DNA of 11,808 nt from Desulfuromonadales bacterium (GCA_030630015.1 DAOVNV010000055.1:1-11808), one strand, 5' to 3'; positions 1-6,403 are shown, counted from the first letter of the stretch. Notes: generated by a model not told the origin, from the sequence alone. A program made the numbers and translations.

Positions 1-78
1 AGCCAGTTCGACATCGGCAAGGAAGCGTTTGTAGCGGCGGATCAGGGAACCGGATATAAGTGGAGATGGAAGGAGCAT
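1..78 (-). pseudogene. sfsA: 5' fragment of sfsA (first 26 codons), inverted relative to the rest of the gene
   Basis: Read on the minus strand from the ATG at 78–76, this encodes MLLPSPLISG, then SLI, then RRYKRFLADVELA. This is the characteristic N-terminus of SfsA (OB-fold part; E. coli has a similar QRYKRFLADV stretch). The frame is open to base 1, where the window stops after codon 26. The remaining SfsA codons are not upstream on this strand as expected. They lie on the plus strand from about 428 inside the next ORF. Joining these 26 codons to codon 72 onward of that ORF gives about 231 residues, close to the 234 of E. coli SfsA, with no gap and no overlap. The gene is therefore split by an inversion breakpoint at or beside base 1. 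No Shine-Dalgarno precedes the ATG. Confidence 0.85.
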
Positions 79-85
79 GACTGTT

Positions 86-114
86 ATTGTAACGACCACA
101 ACAAGTGGCGGCAA
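86..114 (-). promoter_or_regulatory. Probable sigma-70 promoter for the sfsA 5' fragment, possibly leaderless
   Basis: On the minus strand TTGCCG (114–109) is followed by exactly 17 nt and TACAAT (91–86). The ATG begins only 7 nt after the −10 hexamer, at the expected transcription start. The messenger would be leaderless or nearly so, which fits the absence of a ribosome binding site. Confidence 0.5.
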
Positions 115-135
115 GGGTTCATCCGTGCAAATTAT

Positions 136-164
136 TTGACTCGCTGGCGCGTCTCACTTAGACT
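136..164 (+). promoter_or_regulatory. Probable sigma-70 promoter for the RNase J start
   Basis: TTGACT (136–141), 17 nt, TAGACT (159–164). It lies about 45 nt upstream of the ATG at 215 and is divergent from the sfsA promoter at 114–86. Having both promoters back to back shows that the intergenic region between rnj and sfsA is itself intact. Confidence 0.5.
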
Positions 165-214
165 GAGCGTCAATTTGGCTAAAACAGCTGATTTACCAAG
201 ATCTTTCGGTACTT

Positions 215-1045
215 ATGACGATTTCCGAGACAAACCAGAACAGCCCCGCTCCGCAGCACCCCGACACGGTGCGCATCCTGCCGCTCGGCGGACTGGGCGA
301 AATCGGCCTGAACATGATGACCTTCGAAACGAATGGTCAGATGCTCATCGTCGACTGTGGTTTGATGTTTCCAGAAGCCTATATGCTAGGCATCGATCTG
401 GTCATTCCGGACATCTCGACCCTGTCCGACCGCCAAACGCCTGTCACCGCCCACACCGCGAACACTGGCAGTATGCAGCAGTGCGCCGTCCCGGGCGCCG
501 GGGTGCTGCTGTCGCCCAGCAACAACCCGAAGCGCAAACTGAAATACAGTTGGGAACTGGTCCGGGTTAATGGTTCCTGGGTGGACATCAACACCCAGCG
601 CGCCAACCGGGTGGTCGAAGAGGCTTTGCGGCAGGGCTGGATTGATGGTCTGACCGGATATGAGGTTACTCCGGAGTTCCGCTTTGGCGAAAGTCGTCTT
701 GATTTCATGCTTGAGAAAGGGGGCGAGAGAGTCCTGCTCGAGGTTAAAAATGTTACTCTCTGCTGCCGGCCCGGAGTGGCTTGTTTTCCAGATGCAGTGA
801 CTGTTCGCGGCCAGAAGCACCTGCGTGAACTGGCTGCGGCGGTCGAACAGGGCTATCGGGCGGTGATCTTTTTCCTGGTGCAGCGCGGTGAGGCCGAGAC
901 CTTTGCGCCGGCTGATGAGATTGACTATGAGTATGGACGTCTACTGCGTTGGGCGGTTGGCTCGGGTGTCGAGGCACTGGCTTATAGGACGGTTGTGACG
1001 CCGGAGGAGGTTAAGGTCGGGAAGAGATTGGCCGTTTCTTTGTAA
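215..1045 (+). CDS. sfsA: Chimeric ORF: RNase J N-terminus (residues 1–~71) fused to SfsA lacking its N-terminus (~72–276)
   Basis: Residues ~18–73 are the start of a ribonuclease J: TVRILPLGGLGEIGLNMM, then FETNGQMLIVDCGLMFP, GIDLVIPDIS and LSDR. The metallo-beta-lactamase HxHxDH zinc motif that should follow within ~20 residues is absent. From ~72–74 on the protein is SfsA: VTAHTANTGSM, NPKRKLKYSWELV, then the nuclease-like core with D163 (RLDFML) and E176/K178 (LLEVKNVTL), FPDAV, RGQKHLREL and VVTPEEV. SfsA is a DNA-binding, probably PD-(D/E)XK-type nuclease family protein linked to sugar fermentation in E. coli. This copy lacks the first 26 residues, which lie inverted at 78–1. The fusion is in frame at 422–434. 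As written it probably makes neither an active RNase J nor a normal OB-fold SfsA. It could be a true inversion product or an assembly chimera. tmcAL follows 51 nt downstream. Confidence 0.9.
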   Translation: MTISETNQNSPAPQHPDTVRILPLGGLGEIGLNMMTFETNGQMLIVDCGLMFPEAYMLGIDLVIPDISTLSDRQTPVTAHTANTGSMQQCAVPGAGVLLSPSNNPKRKLKYSWELVRVNGSWVDINTQRANRVVEEALRQGWIDGLTGYEVTPEFRFGESRLDFMLEKGGERVLLEVKNVTLCCRPGVACFPDAVTVRGQKHLRELAAAVEQGYRAVIFFLVQRGEAETFAPADEIDYEYGRLLRWAVGSGVEALAYRTVVTPEEVKVGKRLAVSL

Positions 1046-1096
1046 AGCTCAAGGGATGGGCAAAAAGATCTTATCAAAAAAAAGGAATGCAATACT

Positions 1097-2407
1097 TTGA
1101 AAATTGTCGGCCTGATCACAGAATACAACCCCTTCCACAATGGCCACCTGTATCACCTGCAGGAAAGCCTGCGAATAACCGGCGCCGAGGCGAGCGTGGC
1201 GGTGATGAGCGGGCATTTTCTGCAGCGCGGTGAACCGGCACTGGTGGACAAGTGGGTGCGTACCGAGATGGCGCTGGCTGCTGGGCTGGACCTGGTGTTT
1301 GAACTGCCTTTCCCGTTTGCCTGCAACAGTGCGCCTTATTTCGCTCGGGGGGCGGTGCAATCCCTGAATGGGTTGGGCATTGTCGATGCACTCTGCTTCG
1401 GCAGTGAGGCGGGCGAGTTGGAAACTTTACAGGCCGCGGCCAGTTTACTGAACCTCCGAGCGGATGAGGTTGAACGGCAGACTGCCGAACTGCTGCGCCA
1501 GGGCGTCAACTACCCGACCGCAAGGGCCAGGGTGTTGCAGCAGATGGCCCCGGAGTTGCCGGCCGAACAGCTTGCCGCGCCGAATAATATTCTTGGGCTC
1601 GAATATCTGCGTGCCCTGGAACGTATTGATAGCGTGATCGAGCCTTTCACAATCATTCGCCAGGGTCCTGGTTATTATGACACCTCAGCGACTGGTCAGA
1701 TTGCCAGTGCAACAGGTATTCGCCAGATGCTGATGGAAGGTCAAAACGTTGACGATTATCTGCCCGAGCATTGTCGTTCGACCTTTCATGAGGCGCGGCA
1801 GGCCGGCCAGGATCTTGATACGATAAAATTATTCACTGCCTTGTTGAGTCGTCTGTTGCAGACATCGGAAAGTTTGCATGGCATTTACCAGGTGGAGCAT
1901 GGACTCGATGTCCGGTTGACGGAAGCGGCGCAGTTGGCGAAGGATTATGCCAGTCTGGCTGCAGCGGTGAACTCGAGGCACTGGACCCTAACGCGCATTC
2001 AGAGAATCCTTGCCTACGTTCTGTTGCAGGCAAGCCAGGGTGAGATGCAGAATTTCCTCGAAGCCGGGCCGCTATACCTGCGTCTGCTCGGTATGAGTGA
2101 AACAGGCCGGAAGTGCCTGGCAGAGGCCCGCTCAAAGCGGACGCTGCCGATCATCATGGATCCGTCAAAGGGGTCAACTGTCCTGCGCAAATTTTATGGG
2201 GCGGGGACGGAGCGGGCGCGACTGGCGGAAGCGATGCTGGCGCTTGATCTGCGAGCAACGCGTATTTACACGGCGCTGATGAAATCACAAAACTTGCAGC
2301 ATCGGAACCGGGATTTTTTCGAGCCGGTCAGAAGGGGAAACCAAAGGCTTGATGGCCGCGATCAGAATCTATCAAAATCTGTAAAGGCAAAAGCCAAAAA
2401 GCTTTAG
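1097..2407 (+). CDS. tmcAL: tRNA(Met) cytidine acetate ligase TmcAL (YlbM family)
   Basis: TmcAL makes N4-acetylcytidine at the wobble position of elongator tRNA-Met from acetate and ATP. It has a nucleotidyltransferase-like fold with an HxGH-type motif. Seen here: the N-terminus MKIVGLITEYNPFHNGH (HNGH at 14–17), SGHFLQRGEPAL (38–49), FELPFPFACNSA (68–79) and FGSEAG (101–106), all diagnostic of the family. The start is a TTG at 1097 with AAAGGA 10 nt upstream. An ATG at 1087 is out of frame. Family members are usually about 400–415 residues. This one is 436, and the extra C-terminal residues (~414–436, low-complexity, Lys/Ala-rich at the end) are encoded by the inverted repeat at 2338–2474. 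The normal stop may thus have been replaced by repeat insertion. It lies 51 nt after the sfsA part and may be cotranscribed. It is convergent with the TPM gene that ends at 2480. Confidence 0.92.
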   Translation: MKIVGLITEYNPFHNGHLYHLQESLRITGAEASVAVMSGHFLQRGEPALVDKWVRTEMALAAGLDLVFELPFPFACNSAPYFARGAVQSLNGLGIVDALCFGSEAGELETLQAAASLLNLRADEVERQTAELLRQGVNYPTARARVLQQMAPELPAEQLAAPNNILGLEYLRALERIDSVIEPFTIIRQGPGYYDTSATGQIASATGIRQMLMEGQNVDDYLPEHCRSTFHEARQAGQDLDTIKLFTALLSRLLQTSESLHGIYQVEHGLDVRLTEAAQLAKDYASLAAAVNSRHWTLTRIQRILAYVLLQASQGEMQNFLEAGPLYLRLLGMSETGRKCLAEARSKRTLPIIMDPSKGSTVLRKFYGAGTERARLAEAMLALDLRATRIYTALMKSQNLQHRNRDFFEPVRRGNQRLDGRDQNLSKSVKAKAKKL

Positions 2408-2474
2408 GTTTTGTTATTGAACCATAGATCTTGATAGATTCTAATCGCGGCTAAAAAAGATTTTGCCTTGGTTT
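2338..2474. repeat. ~137 bp imperfect long inverted repeat between convergent genes (MITE-like)
   Basis: Inner arms 2355–2380 and 2426–2451 match at 24 of 26 positions when one is reverse-complemented. They begin GCCGCGAT and end AATCTATCAAxATCT, with a 45 nt loop. Further out, AAACCAAAGGC (2338–2348) pairs with GCCTTGGTTT (2465–2474) after an unequal bulge. The element covers the last ~23 codons and stop of tmcAL and the whole gap to the convergent TPM gene. It could fold in RNA from either strand and act as a bidirectional 3' end. I see no transposase and no clear target-site duplication. Confidence 0.75.
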
Positions 2475-2479
2475 GAATC

Positions 2480-3118
2480 CTATTCAACAATCAGGTTGGG
2501 TAATTCGTCAGTGTCGTCGTGGCGGGGCGGGAAATCCTCGGCCAACAGATCCCCACAAAATTCTATAGCTTCACACAGGGCATCGCAGGCACGTTGCTGA
2601 TGGATGCCATCGATGACCATTTGCATAACTTTATCCCAAGTCTCTTGGGGGGCAGCGTGGTTGATGCCGTGGTCAGCCAGAACATAGACCCGGTGCTCGA
2701 AAAGTGACAGCAGGATCAGGATGCCGGTCCCCTCGCGGGTCCGGTGCAGCCCGTTTTCGATGAAAGCGACCAAGGCTCGCTCCTCGACTTCCTCTGCAAT
2801 TTCTTCCTTGGAGATCAACAGCTTCTTGAGCGACGGCATCTGCCTGATGATGATCTTGAAAGGCAGATAGGTGAGCAGGAAGATCGGCAGGAAGCCCCAG
2901 ACGGAGGAATTGCCGAACCCCCAGCTTAAGGTGACGGCGAGGGCCAGGGCAAAGCAACCGGCCCCGATAATCTCTGCCCGTGGGTAGTCATACGATTCAC
3001 TGATAACCATCGGCACGATCTCCCCGCTGGTGCGTTTCTCGACTTCACGGACAGCCTCCTCAATGCGTGCTTTCTCCTCATCAGTAAAAAATGTTTCCGC
3101 TTTCAACCGTTTTGCCAT
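2480..3118 (-). CDS. Membrane protein with a TPM (TLP18.3/Psb32/MOLO-1) domain
   Basis: A 212-residue protein beginning MAKRLKAETFFTDEEKARIEE. The TPM fold is split by two hydrophobic segments at about 49–68 and 73–91, a hairpin anchor. The N-terminal part is EEKARIEEAVREVEKRTSGEIVPMV (14–38). The C-terminal half has TREGTGILILLSLFEHRVYVLADHGI (127–152), the usual G-ILIL-S–E-RVYVLAD-GI signature. The tail is acidic. TPM-domain proteins are membrane or thylakoid-associated, with phosphatase-like or assembly roles; the exact activity of this membrane version is unknown. ATG at 3118 with AGGA about 10 nt upstream. It is the last gene of the lemA–TPM–TPM set, separated from the preceding TPM gene by 92 nt that contain a heptad repeat. 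Family assignment is confident, function is not. Confidence 0.88.
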   Translation of the reverse strand: MAKRLKAETFFTDEEKARIEEAVREVEKRTSGEIVPMVISESYDYPRAEIIGAGCFALALAVTLSWGFGNSSVWGFLPIFLLTYLPFKIIIRQMPSLKKLLISKEEIAEEVEERALVAFIENGLHRTREGTGILILLSLFEHRVYVLADHGINHAAPQETWDKVMQMVIDGIHQQRACDALCEAIEFCGDLLAEDFPPRHDDTDELPNLIVE

Positions 3119-3169
3119 ACTACTTTATCCTAATAAAGGTTAAGTATCAGGAGCTCGGAGTTAAACCTC

Positions 3170-3197
3170 ATCGCTCATCGCTCATCGCCCAGCACTC
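3170..3197 (-). repeat. Heptanucleotide tandem repeat, four units
   Basis: On the minus strand the units are GAGTGCT (3197–3191), GGGCGAT (3190–3184), GAGCGAT (3183–3177) and GAGCGAT (3176–3170); GAG follows before the phase is lost. The block begins 14 nt after the stop of the upstream TPM gene. No facing inverted arm is visible nearby. It has the same period and similar unit consensus as the repeats at 7088–7226 and 11615–11773. Confidence 0.7.
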
Positions 3198-3210
3198 AGA
3201 ACTGCCATTG

Positions 3211-3927
3211 TTACCATCCCCCGGATGAACCGCCGCCTCCAAAACCTCCGCCGCCAAACCCGCCGAAGCCACCACCACTGCTGCCGCCTCCACCGAAGCC
3301 ACCGAAATAGATTCCGCCGCTTCGGTAGCGTCCGCGGCGCGATCCCCCGAGTCCGAAACGAAGGAGGCCCGGCCCCAGAAACAGCAATAAGGCAAGGGCT
3401 CCCCATGGGTTTTTACGCTTGCGCTTGGTCGTTGATCCGTCACCCTGGTAGACACCGCGAACAGCATCGACCATCGCCTGGGTACCGGCCAGAACACCGC
3501 CGTCAAAATCGCCGCTGCGAAATCGTGGTGTGATCTCCTGGTCAATGATGCGGCCAGCCAGCAGGTCGGTGATCCGACCTTCCAGGCCGTAACCGACCTC
3601 GATCCGCATCCGGCGCTCCTCCTTCGCAATCAGCAACAGGGCGCCGTTGTCGTGCCCCTTGCGGCCGATCCCCCAGGTTTCAGCAACCCGTAAGGCGTAA
3701 TCCTCAAGGTTTTCCCCTTCAAGGCTGGGAATGATCAGGATCGCAATCTGGGTCGAATCGGCTTTATCCAGATTGGTCAGAAACTGCTCGAGTTTCTGGA
3801 CGGTCGCAGGCTGAAGCAGTGCGGCCCGGTCTTGGACATACCCCTTTGCCGCAGGAATCCCGAGTGCCGAAGCAGAGCCTGCCCAGAACAGGGCTGCGAT
3901 TATGAGAAGTGCAAAACGAACTCGCAT
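3211..3927 (-). CDS. Secreted/membrane-anchored TPM-domain protein with glycine-rich tail (YgcG type)
   Basis: 238 residues. A signal peptide (MRVRFALLIIAALFWAGSASA, cut after about 21) is followed by a TPM domain at ~28–150: YVQDRAALL, QIAILIIPSLEGENLEDYAL, GIGRKGHDNGALLLIA, RRMRIEVGYGLEG, then ITPRFRSGDFDGGV. After a basic KRKRK stretch comes a hydrophobic segment (~172–190). The tail alternates Gly runs with Phe/Ser and ends SSGGW, typical of this family. The tail is C/G-rich short-repeat DNA that could slip. The ATG is 2 nt after the lemA stop (TAACCATG), so translation is probably coupled to lemA. LemA and TPM proteins commonly occur side by side in bacteria; a joint envelope role is inferred, not shown. 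Confidence 0.9.
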   Translation of the reverse strand: MRVRFALLIIAALFWAGSASALGIPAAKGYVQDRAALLQPATVQKLEQFLTNLDKADSTQIAILIIPSLEGENLEDYALRVAETWGIGRKGHDNGALLLIAKEERRMRIEVGYGLEGRITDLLAGRIIDQEITPRFRSGDFDGGVLAGTQAMVDAVRGVYQGDGSTTKRKRKNPWGALALLLFLGPGLLRFGLGGSRRGRYRSGGIYFGGFGGGGSSGGGFGGFGGGGFGGGGSSGGW

Positions 3928-3929
3928 GG

Positions 3930-4511
3930 TTAGAACTTGACCTTGGGCGCCTGTTCGGCACCGGCTTCTGCCTGAAAGGGCTCTTTCCTCTCAAGTTTGA
4001 GCAGGAAGTTGTTGGTCAGGTTATTCGGGAAGGTACGGATTGAGGAATTGAAGACCTGCACCGCCTGGTTGAAGCGCTGACGCGCGACATTGATACGATT
4101 CTCGGTCCCTTCCAGTTGATGCTGGAGATCCCTGAAATTCTGACTGGCCTTCAGGTCGGGATATCTCTCGACGACGACGAGAAGACGGGATAAGGCACCG
4201 GAAAGCTGACCCTGGGCTGCCTGGAACTGTTGAAGCTTGGCCGGGTCGTTCAAGTCTTCGGCCGAGAGTTTCATCTGTCCGACCTGGCTGCGAGCTTTGG
4301 TGACCGCTTGCAGGGTCTCTGTTTCATGGGCAGCATAGGCCTTGACCGTTTCAACCAGGTTGGGGATCAGGTCGGCGCGCCTCTGATAGGTTGCCTCGAC
4401 ATCTGCCCAGGCGCGGAATACGCCCTCTTCGTTCTTCTGGATTTGATTGTAGCCGCAACCGGACAGGCCAAAGACAAGACTGATCAGCAGCAGATAGATA
4501 ATGCGATGCAT
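3930..4511 (-). CDS. lemA: LemA family lipoprotein
   Basis: 193 residues from the ATG at 4511. A hydrophobic leader MHRIIYLLLISLVFG ends in the lipobox LSGC, so it is probably lipidated at Cys18 and anchored in the envelope. The LemA signature follows: GVFRAWADVEATYQRRADLIPNLVETVKAYAAHE, then LVVVERYPDLKASQNF, LEGTENRINVARQRFN and FPNNL. The family is a long helical bundle, and the mature part here is helix-rich with no further membrane segment. A TTG 15 nt upstream is in frame but lies inside the Shine-Dalgarno region; AGGAG at 4523–4519 with 7 nt spacing points to the ATG. First gene of the lemA–TPM–TPM operon, with a promoter at 4578–4550. Confidence 0.93.
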   Translation of the reverse strand: MHRIIYLLLISLVFGLSGCGYNQIQKNEEGVFRAWADVEATYQRRADLIPNLVETVKAYAAHETETLQAVTKARSQVGQMKLSAEDLNDPAKLQQFQAAQGQLSGALSRLLVVVERYPDLKASQNFRDLQHQLEGTENRINVARQRFNQAVQVFNSSIRTFPNNLTNNFLLKLERKEPFQAEAGAEQAPKVKF

Positions 4512-4518
4512 ATAGTTT

Positions 4519-4523
4519 CTCCT
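4519..4523 (-). promoter_or_regulatory. Ribosome binding site deciding the lemA start
   Basis: AGGAG on the minus strand, 7 nt before the ATG at 4511. The longer in-frame TTG start at 4526 would place this site inside the coding region, so it is rejected. Confidence 0.75.
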
Positions 4524-4549
4524 CAAGGTAAGTTTATGTATTCAGTTGG

Positions 4550-4578
4550 AATATAGTGATGACCGTCTCCCAAGTAAA
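4550..4578 (-). promoter_or_regulatory. Probable sigma-70 promoter for lemA
   Basis: TTTACT (4578–4573), 17 nt, TATATT (4555–4550), giving a leader of about 30 nt to the lemA ATG. The −35 lies in or beside the loop of the hairpin at 4561–4588. Confidence 0.5.
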
Positions 4579-4588
4579 GGGGGCGGTC
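4561..4588 (-). terminator. Hairpin just after the rmuC stop, weak terminator candidate
   Basis: GACCGTCTCC (4561–4570) can pair with GGGGGCGGTC (4579–4588) across an 8 nt loop: five Watson-Crick pairs at the base, then G·U-containing pairs above. On the minus strand it starts at the rmuC stop codon. No U-run follows, so it is not a classic intrinsic terminator. It overlaps the lemA promoter −35. Confidence 0.35.
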
Positions 4589-5978
4589 AATCTTTATCTT
4601 CCATTTCTTCATGCGTGACTAATGAGGATTCCACTTCGGCGGCCTGAATGACAGACGCCGGCAGGCGCTTACGGCTTTTTACCCCGAGGTCAATGAGATT
4701 ATGCGCTCTCGAAACGAGGTTGCCTTTGCCGCTCACGAGTTTGTTGTGAGCACTGTCATAGGTTTTTTGAACGCTGCCGAGTTGATCGCCGACCTTTTCG
4801 AGATCAGTTACGAAGCCGACGAACTTGTCATATAGACCGCCGGCCTTATCGGCAATCTCCAGGGCGTTTTTGCTCTGATATTCGTAACGCCAGATATTCT
4901 GGATGGTTCTCAGGGTGACCAGCAAGGTCGAGGGGCTGACAATCATGATATTCTGTTCAAACGCCTTTTTGAAAATCTCATTGTCCTTTTCGACTGTCAG
5001 CATGAAGGCGCTTTCCATGGGGATGAACATCAAAACGAAATCGAGACTTTTGACCTCGGGCAATTCATCATACTTCTTGGATTCGAGACCTTTGAGGTGG
5101 GCATTGATGGATATAAGATGGTCTTTGACCGCTCGGTCGCGGTCTTCATCAGTTTCGGCGCTGGTGTATCTTTCGTAAGCGGTCAGGGAAACTTTCGAAT
5201 CGATGATAATTTCTTTTTTTTCAGGCAGATGGACAATGACATCCGGTTTGAGGAGTTTACCTTCGCTGTCACGGAAGCCCCCTTGTGAATCGTACTCGAT
5301 CCCTTTGCGCAACCCTGACTCTTCAAGGATCCTCTCCAGAATGATTTCGCCCCAGGTGCCCTGGGTTTTGGTATCCCCTTTAAGCGCTTTGGTCAGGTTC
5401 TCCGCATCTTCACTGATTCTCTGATTCAATTCCTGGAGTTTTTGCACTTCCCTGATAAGCGAGTGGCGCTCTTTCCCCTCGTTGGTGTAGGCCTCGGTGA
5501 CCTTTTTTTCGAATTCACCGATTTTCTCCTTGAAGGGAGCAAGGATGGTATCGAGATTCGCTTTACTTTGATCAGAAAACGCCCTGGTCTTTTCTTCAAA
5601 AATCTGGTTTGCCAGGTTCGTGAATTGGGTTTTAAGCTCTTCCCTGGCGTTATTCAGGACGTTCAGGGATTCTTTGGAACGTTTGATTTCTTCTTGCAAC
5701 TGGGTGTTTATTCTGGTTTTTTCACGTTCGAGCTCGGTACGCTCCTGGACGAGTTTTTCAAGTTGCATGTTCTGGTTCTGGATCGTCGCATCCCGTTGCC
5801 TTAATTGCTGCTCGTGGCCGGCAAGTCTCTCCTGCAGGATGGCGATTTCGGTAGCGGTCTCCTGGCGTCCGCTTTCGCGTGCCGCTTCGGAGCGTGATTT
5901 GAGAAGCAGAAGAACCGGGCATAATCCCAGAATGAAGCCAAGGATGAGAAACCCGGCAATGGTGAGCAGGTCAGGCAT
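4587..5978 (-). CDS. rmuC: RmuC family protein (predicted DNA recombination nuclease)
   Basis: 463 residues. An N-terminal membrane anchor (~5–26, IAGFLILGFILGLCPVLLLL) is followed by a long coiled coil (~35–200, heptad-rich Glu/Gln/Lys). Then comes the conserved RmuC core with GTWGEIILERILEESGL (207–223), YDSQGGFRD and KPDVIVHLP (244–252), and the DxK of IIIDSKVSL (257–265). Further on are FIPMESAF and the IWRYEYQSKNA region. The core is assigned to the restriction-endonuclease-like PD-(D/E)xK fold. In E. coli, loss of rmuC raises inversion at short inverted repeats. Length is typical. ATG at 5978 with only a weak GAGAG upstream. It is the gene before lemA on the minus strand; the lemA promoter lies between them. 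Confidence 0.93.
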   Translation of the reverse strand: MPDLLTIAGFLILGFILGLCPVLLLLKSRSEAARESGRQETATEIAILQERLAGHEQQLRQRDATIQNQNMQLEKLVQERTELEREKTRINTQLQEEIKRSKESLNVLNNAREELKTQFTNLANQIFEEKTRAFSDQSKANLDTILAPFKEKIGEFEKKVTEAYTNEGKERHSLIREVQKLQELNQRISEDAENLTKALKGDTKTQGTWGEIILERILEESGLRKGIEYDSQGGFRDSEGKLLKPDVIVHLPEKKEIIIDSKVSLTAYERYTSAETDEDRDRAVKDHLISINAHLKGLESKKYDELPEVKSLDFVLMFIPMESAFMLTVEKDNEIFKKAFEQNIMIVSPSTLLVTLRTIQNIWRYEYQSKNALEIADKAGGLYDKFVGFVTDLEKVGDQLGSVQKTYDSAHNKLVSGKGNLVSRAHNLIDLGVKSRKRLPASVIQAAEVESSLVTHEEMEDKD

Positions 5979-6016
5979 AGCAATCTCTCGGTCGGTAAAG
6001 GCTCAACAACCACCAC

Positions 6017-6045
6017 ACAATAGCAGGCACATGAACTGTCTGCAA
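6017..6045 (-). promoter_or_regulatory. Possible promoter for rmuC
   Basis: TTGCAG (6045–6040), 17 nt, TATTGT (6022–6017), about 38 nt before the rmuC ATG. Spacing is ideal but both hexamers are only moderate matches. The rest of the 164 bp gap (5979–6142) shows nothing else I can name. Confidence 0.3.
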
Positions 6046-6142
6046 GACGGGATCCTGGGATGCACTTCACCGGAAGGCGCAGAAAATCAGCTATTCCACG
6101 TTGTTTGATGCAAACGAGAGGGTAGGGGAAACACTTGGAAAA

Positions 6143-6319
6143 TCAGGCGCCGCAGTATTGACGCAGATCTTGCGCAAAGAGGTCCAGGCTGTCGGTGGTC
6201 AGACGAAGCGGGGTCTGACAATTACTGCAAACCTGTTGTCGGCCCGGGGCGATCTCATGGAAGTTACAAGTCTGCGGTTTGTTGCATTCAGGACAAACAA
6301 GGCGTATTTGCAGATCCAT
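6143..6319 (-). CDS. Small zinc-ribbon protein of unknown function (58 aa)
   Basis: From the ATG at 6319 the product begins MDLQIRLVCPECNKPQ and ends QDLRQYCGA. It has two CxxC knuckles, CPEC (9–12) and CSNC (34–37), spaced as in a zinc ribbon, plus a lone Cys near the C-terminus. The start is set by GGGAG about 7 nt upstream and by the position of the ribbon; an upstream in-frame extension to 6403 has no ribosome binding site and no family character. Such tiny ribbons may bind nucleic acid or protein, but nothing in the sequence settles this. It lies 113 nt downstream of the aldolase-like gene and 164 nt upstream of rmuC. Confidence 0.75.
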   Translation of the reverse strand: MDLQIRLVCPECNKPQTCNFHEIAPGRQQVCSNCQTPLRLTTDSLDLFAQDLRQYCGA

Positions 6320-6374
6320 GGCGCACTCCCGTTCAACGTTGGTTACTTTGGAACATTTTAATTTGAGAACGTGA

Positions 6375-6403
6375 ATAATGTCAGAGGTTGAAATGGAAAT
6401 CAA
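6375..6403 (-). promoter_or_regulatory. Possible promoter for the zinc-ribbon gene
   Basis: TTGATT (6403–6398), 17 nt, CATTAT (6380–6375), in an AT-rich gap about 55 nt before the ATG at 6319. Moderate match in both hexamers. Confidence 0.35.

Noticed and set aside
1..570. Long open frame on the plus strand in frame 1, possible extra gene
   Set aside because: It runs antisense to the sfsA start, through the divergent promoters and over the RNase J codons in another frame. Its product is Arg/His/Pro-rich with no family character.
215..1045. A natural RNase J–SfsA two-domain enzyme
   Set aside because: The RNase J part stops before the HxHxDH metal site and the missing SfsA N-terminus lies inverted next door, so this is a rearrangement product, not a designed fusion.
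1087..1096. ATG as alternative tmcAL start
   Set aside because: Out of frame with the conserved MKIVGLITEYNPFHNGH start.
3170..3197. CRISPR-like repeat array
   Set aside because: Units are 7 bp with no spacers and no cas genes are present.
3168..3629. 153-residue alternative frame on the minus strand, Ala/Val/Ser-rich
   Set aside because: Shadow of the Gly-rich tail and TPM codons of the real gene at 3211–3927; low-complexity and without a start signal.
5442..6108. Plus-strand ORFs opposite rmuC
   Set aside because: They mirror the coiled-coil codons of rmuC in antisense; no start signals.
6320..6403. N-terminal extension of the zinc-ribbon protein
   Set aside because: No ribosome binding site at the upstream start, AT-rich promoter-like sequence, and a clear GGGAG before the ATG at 6319.
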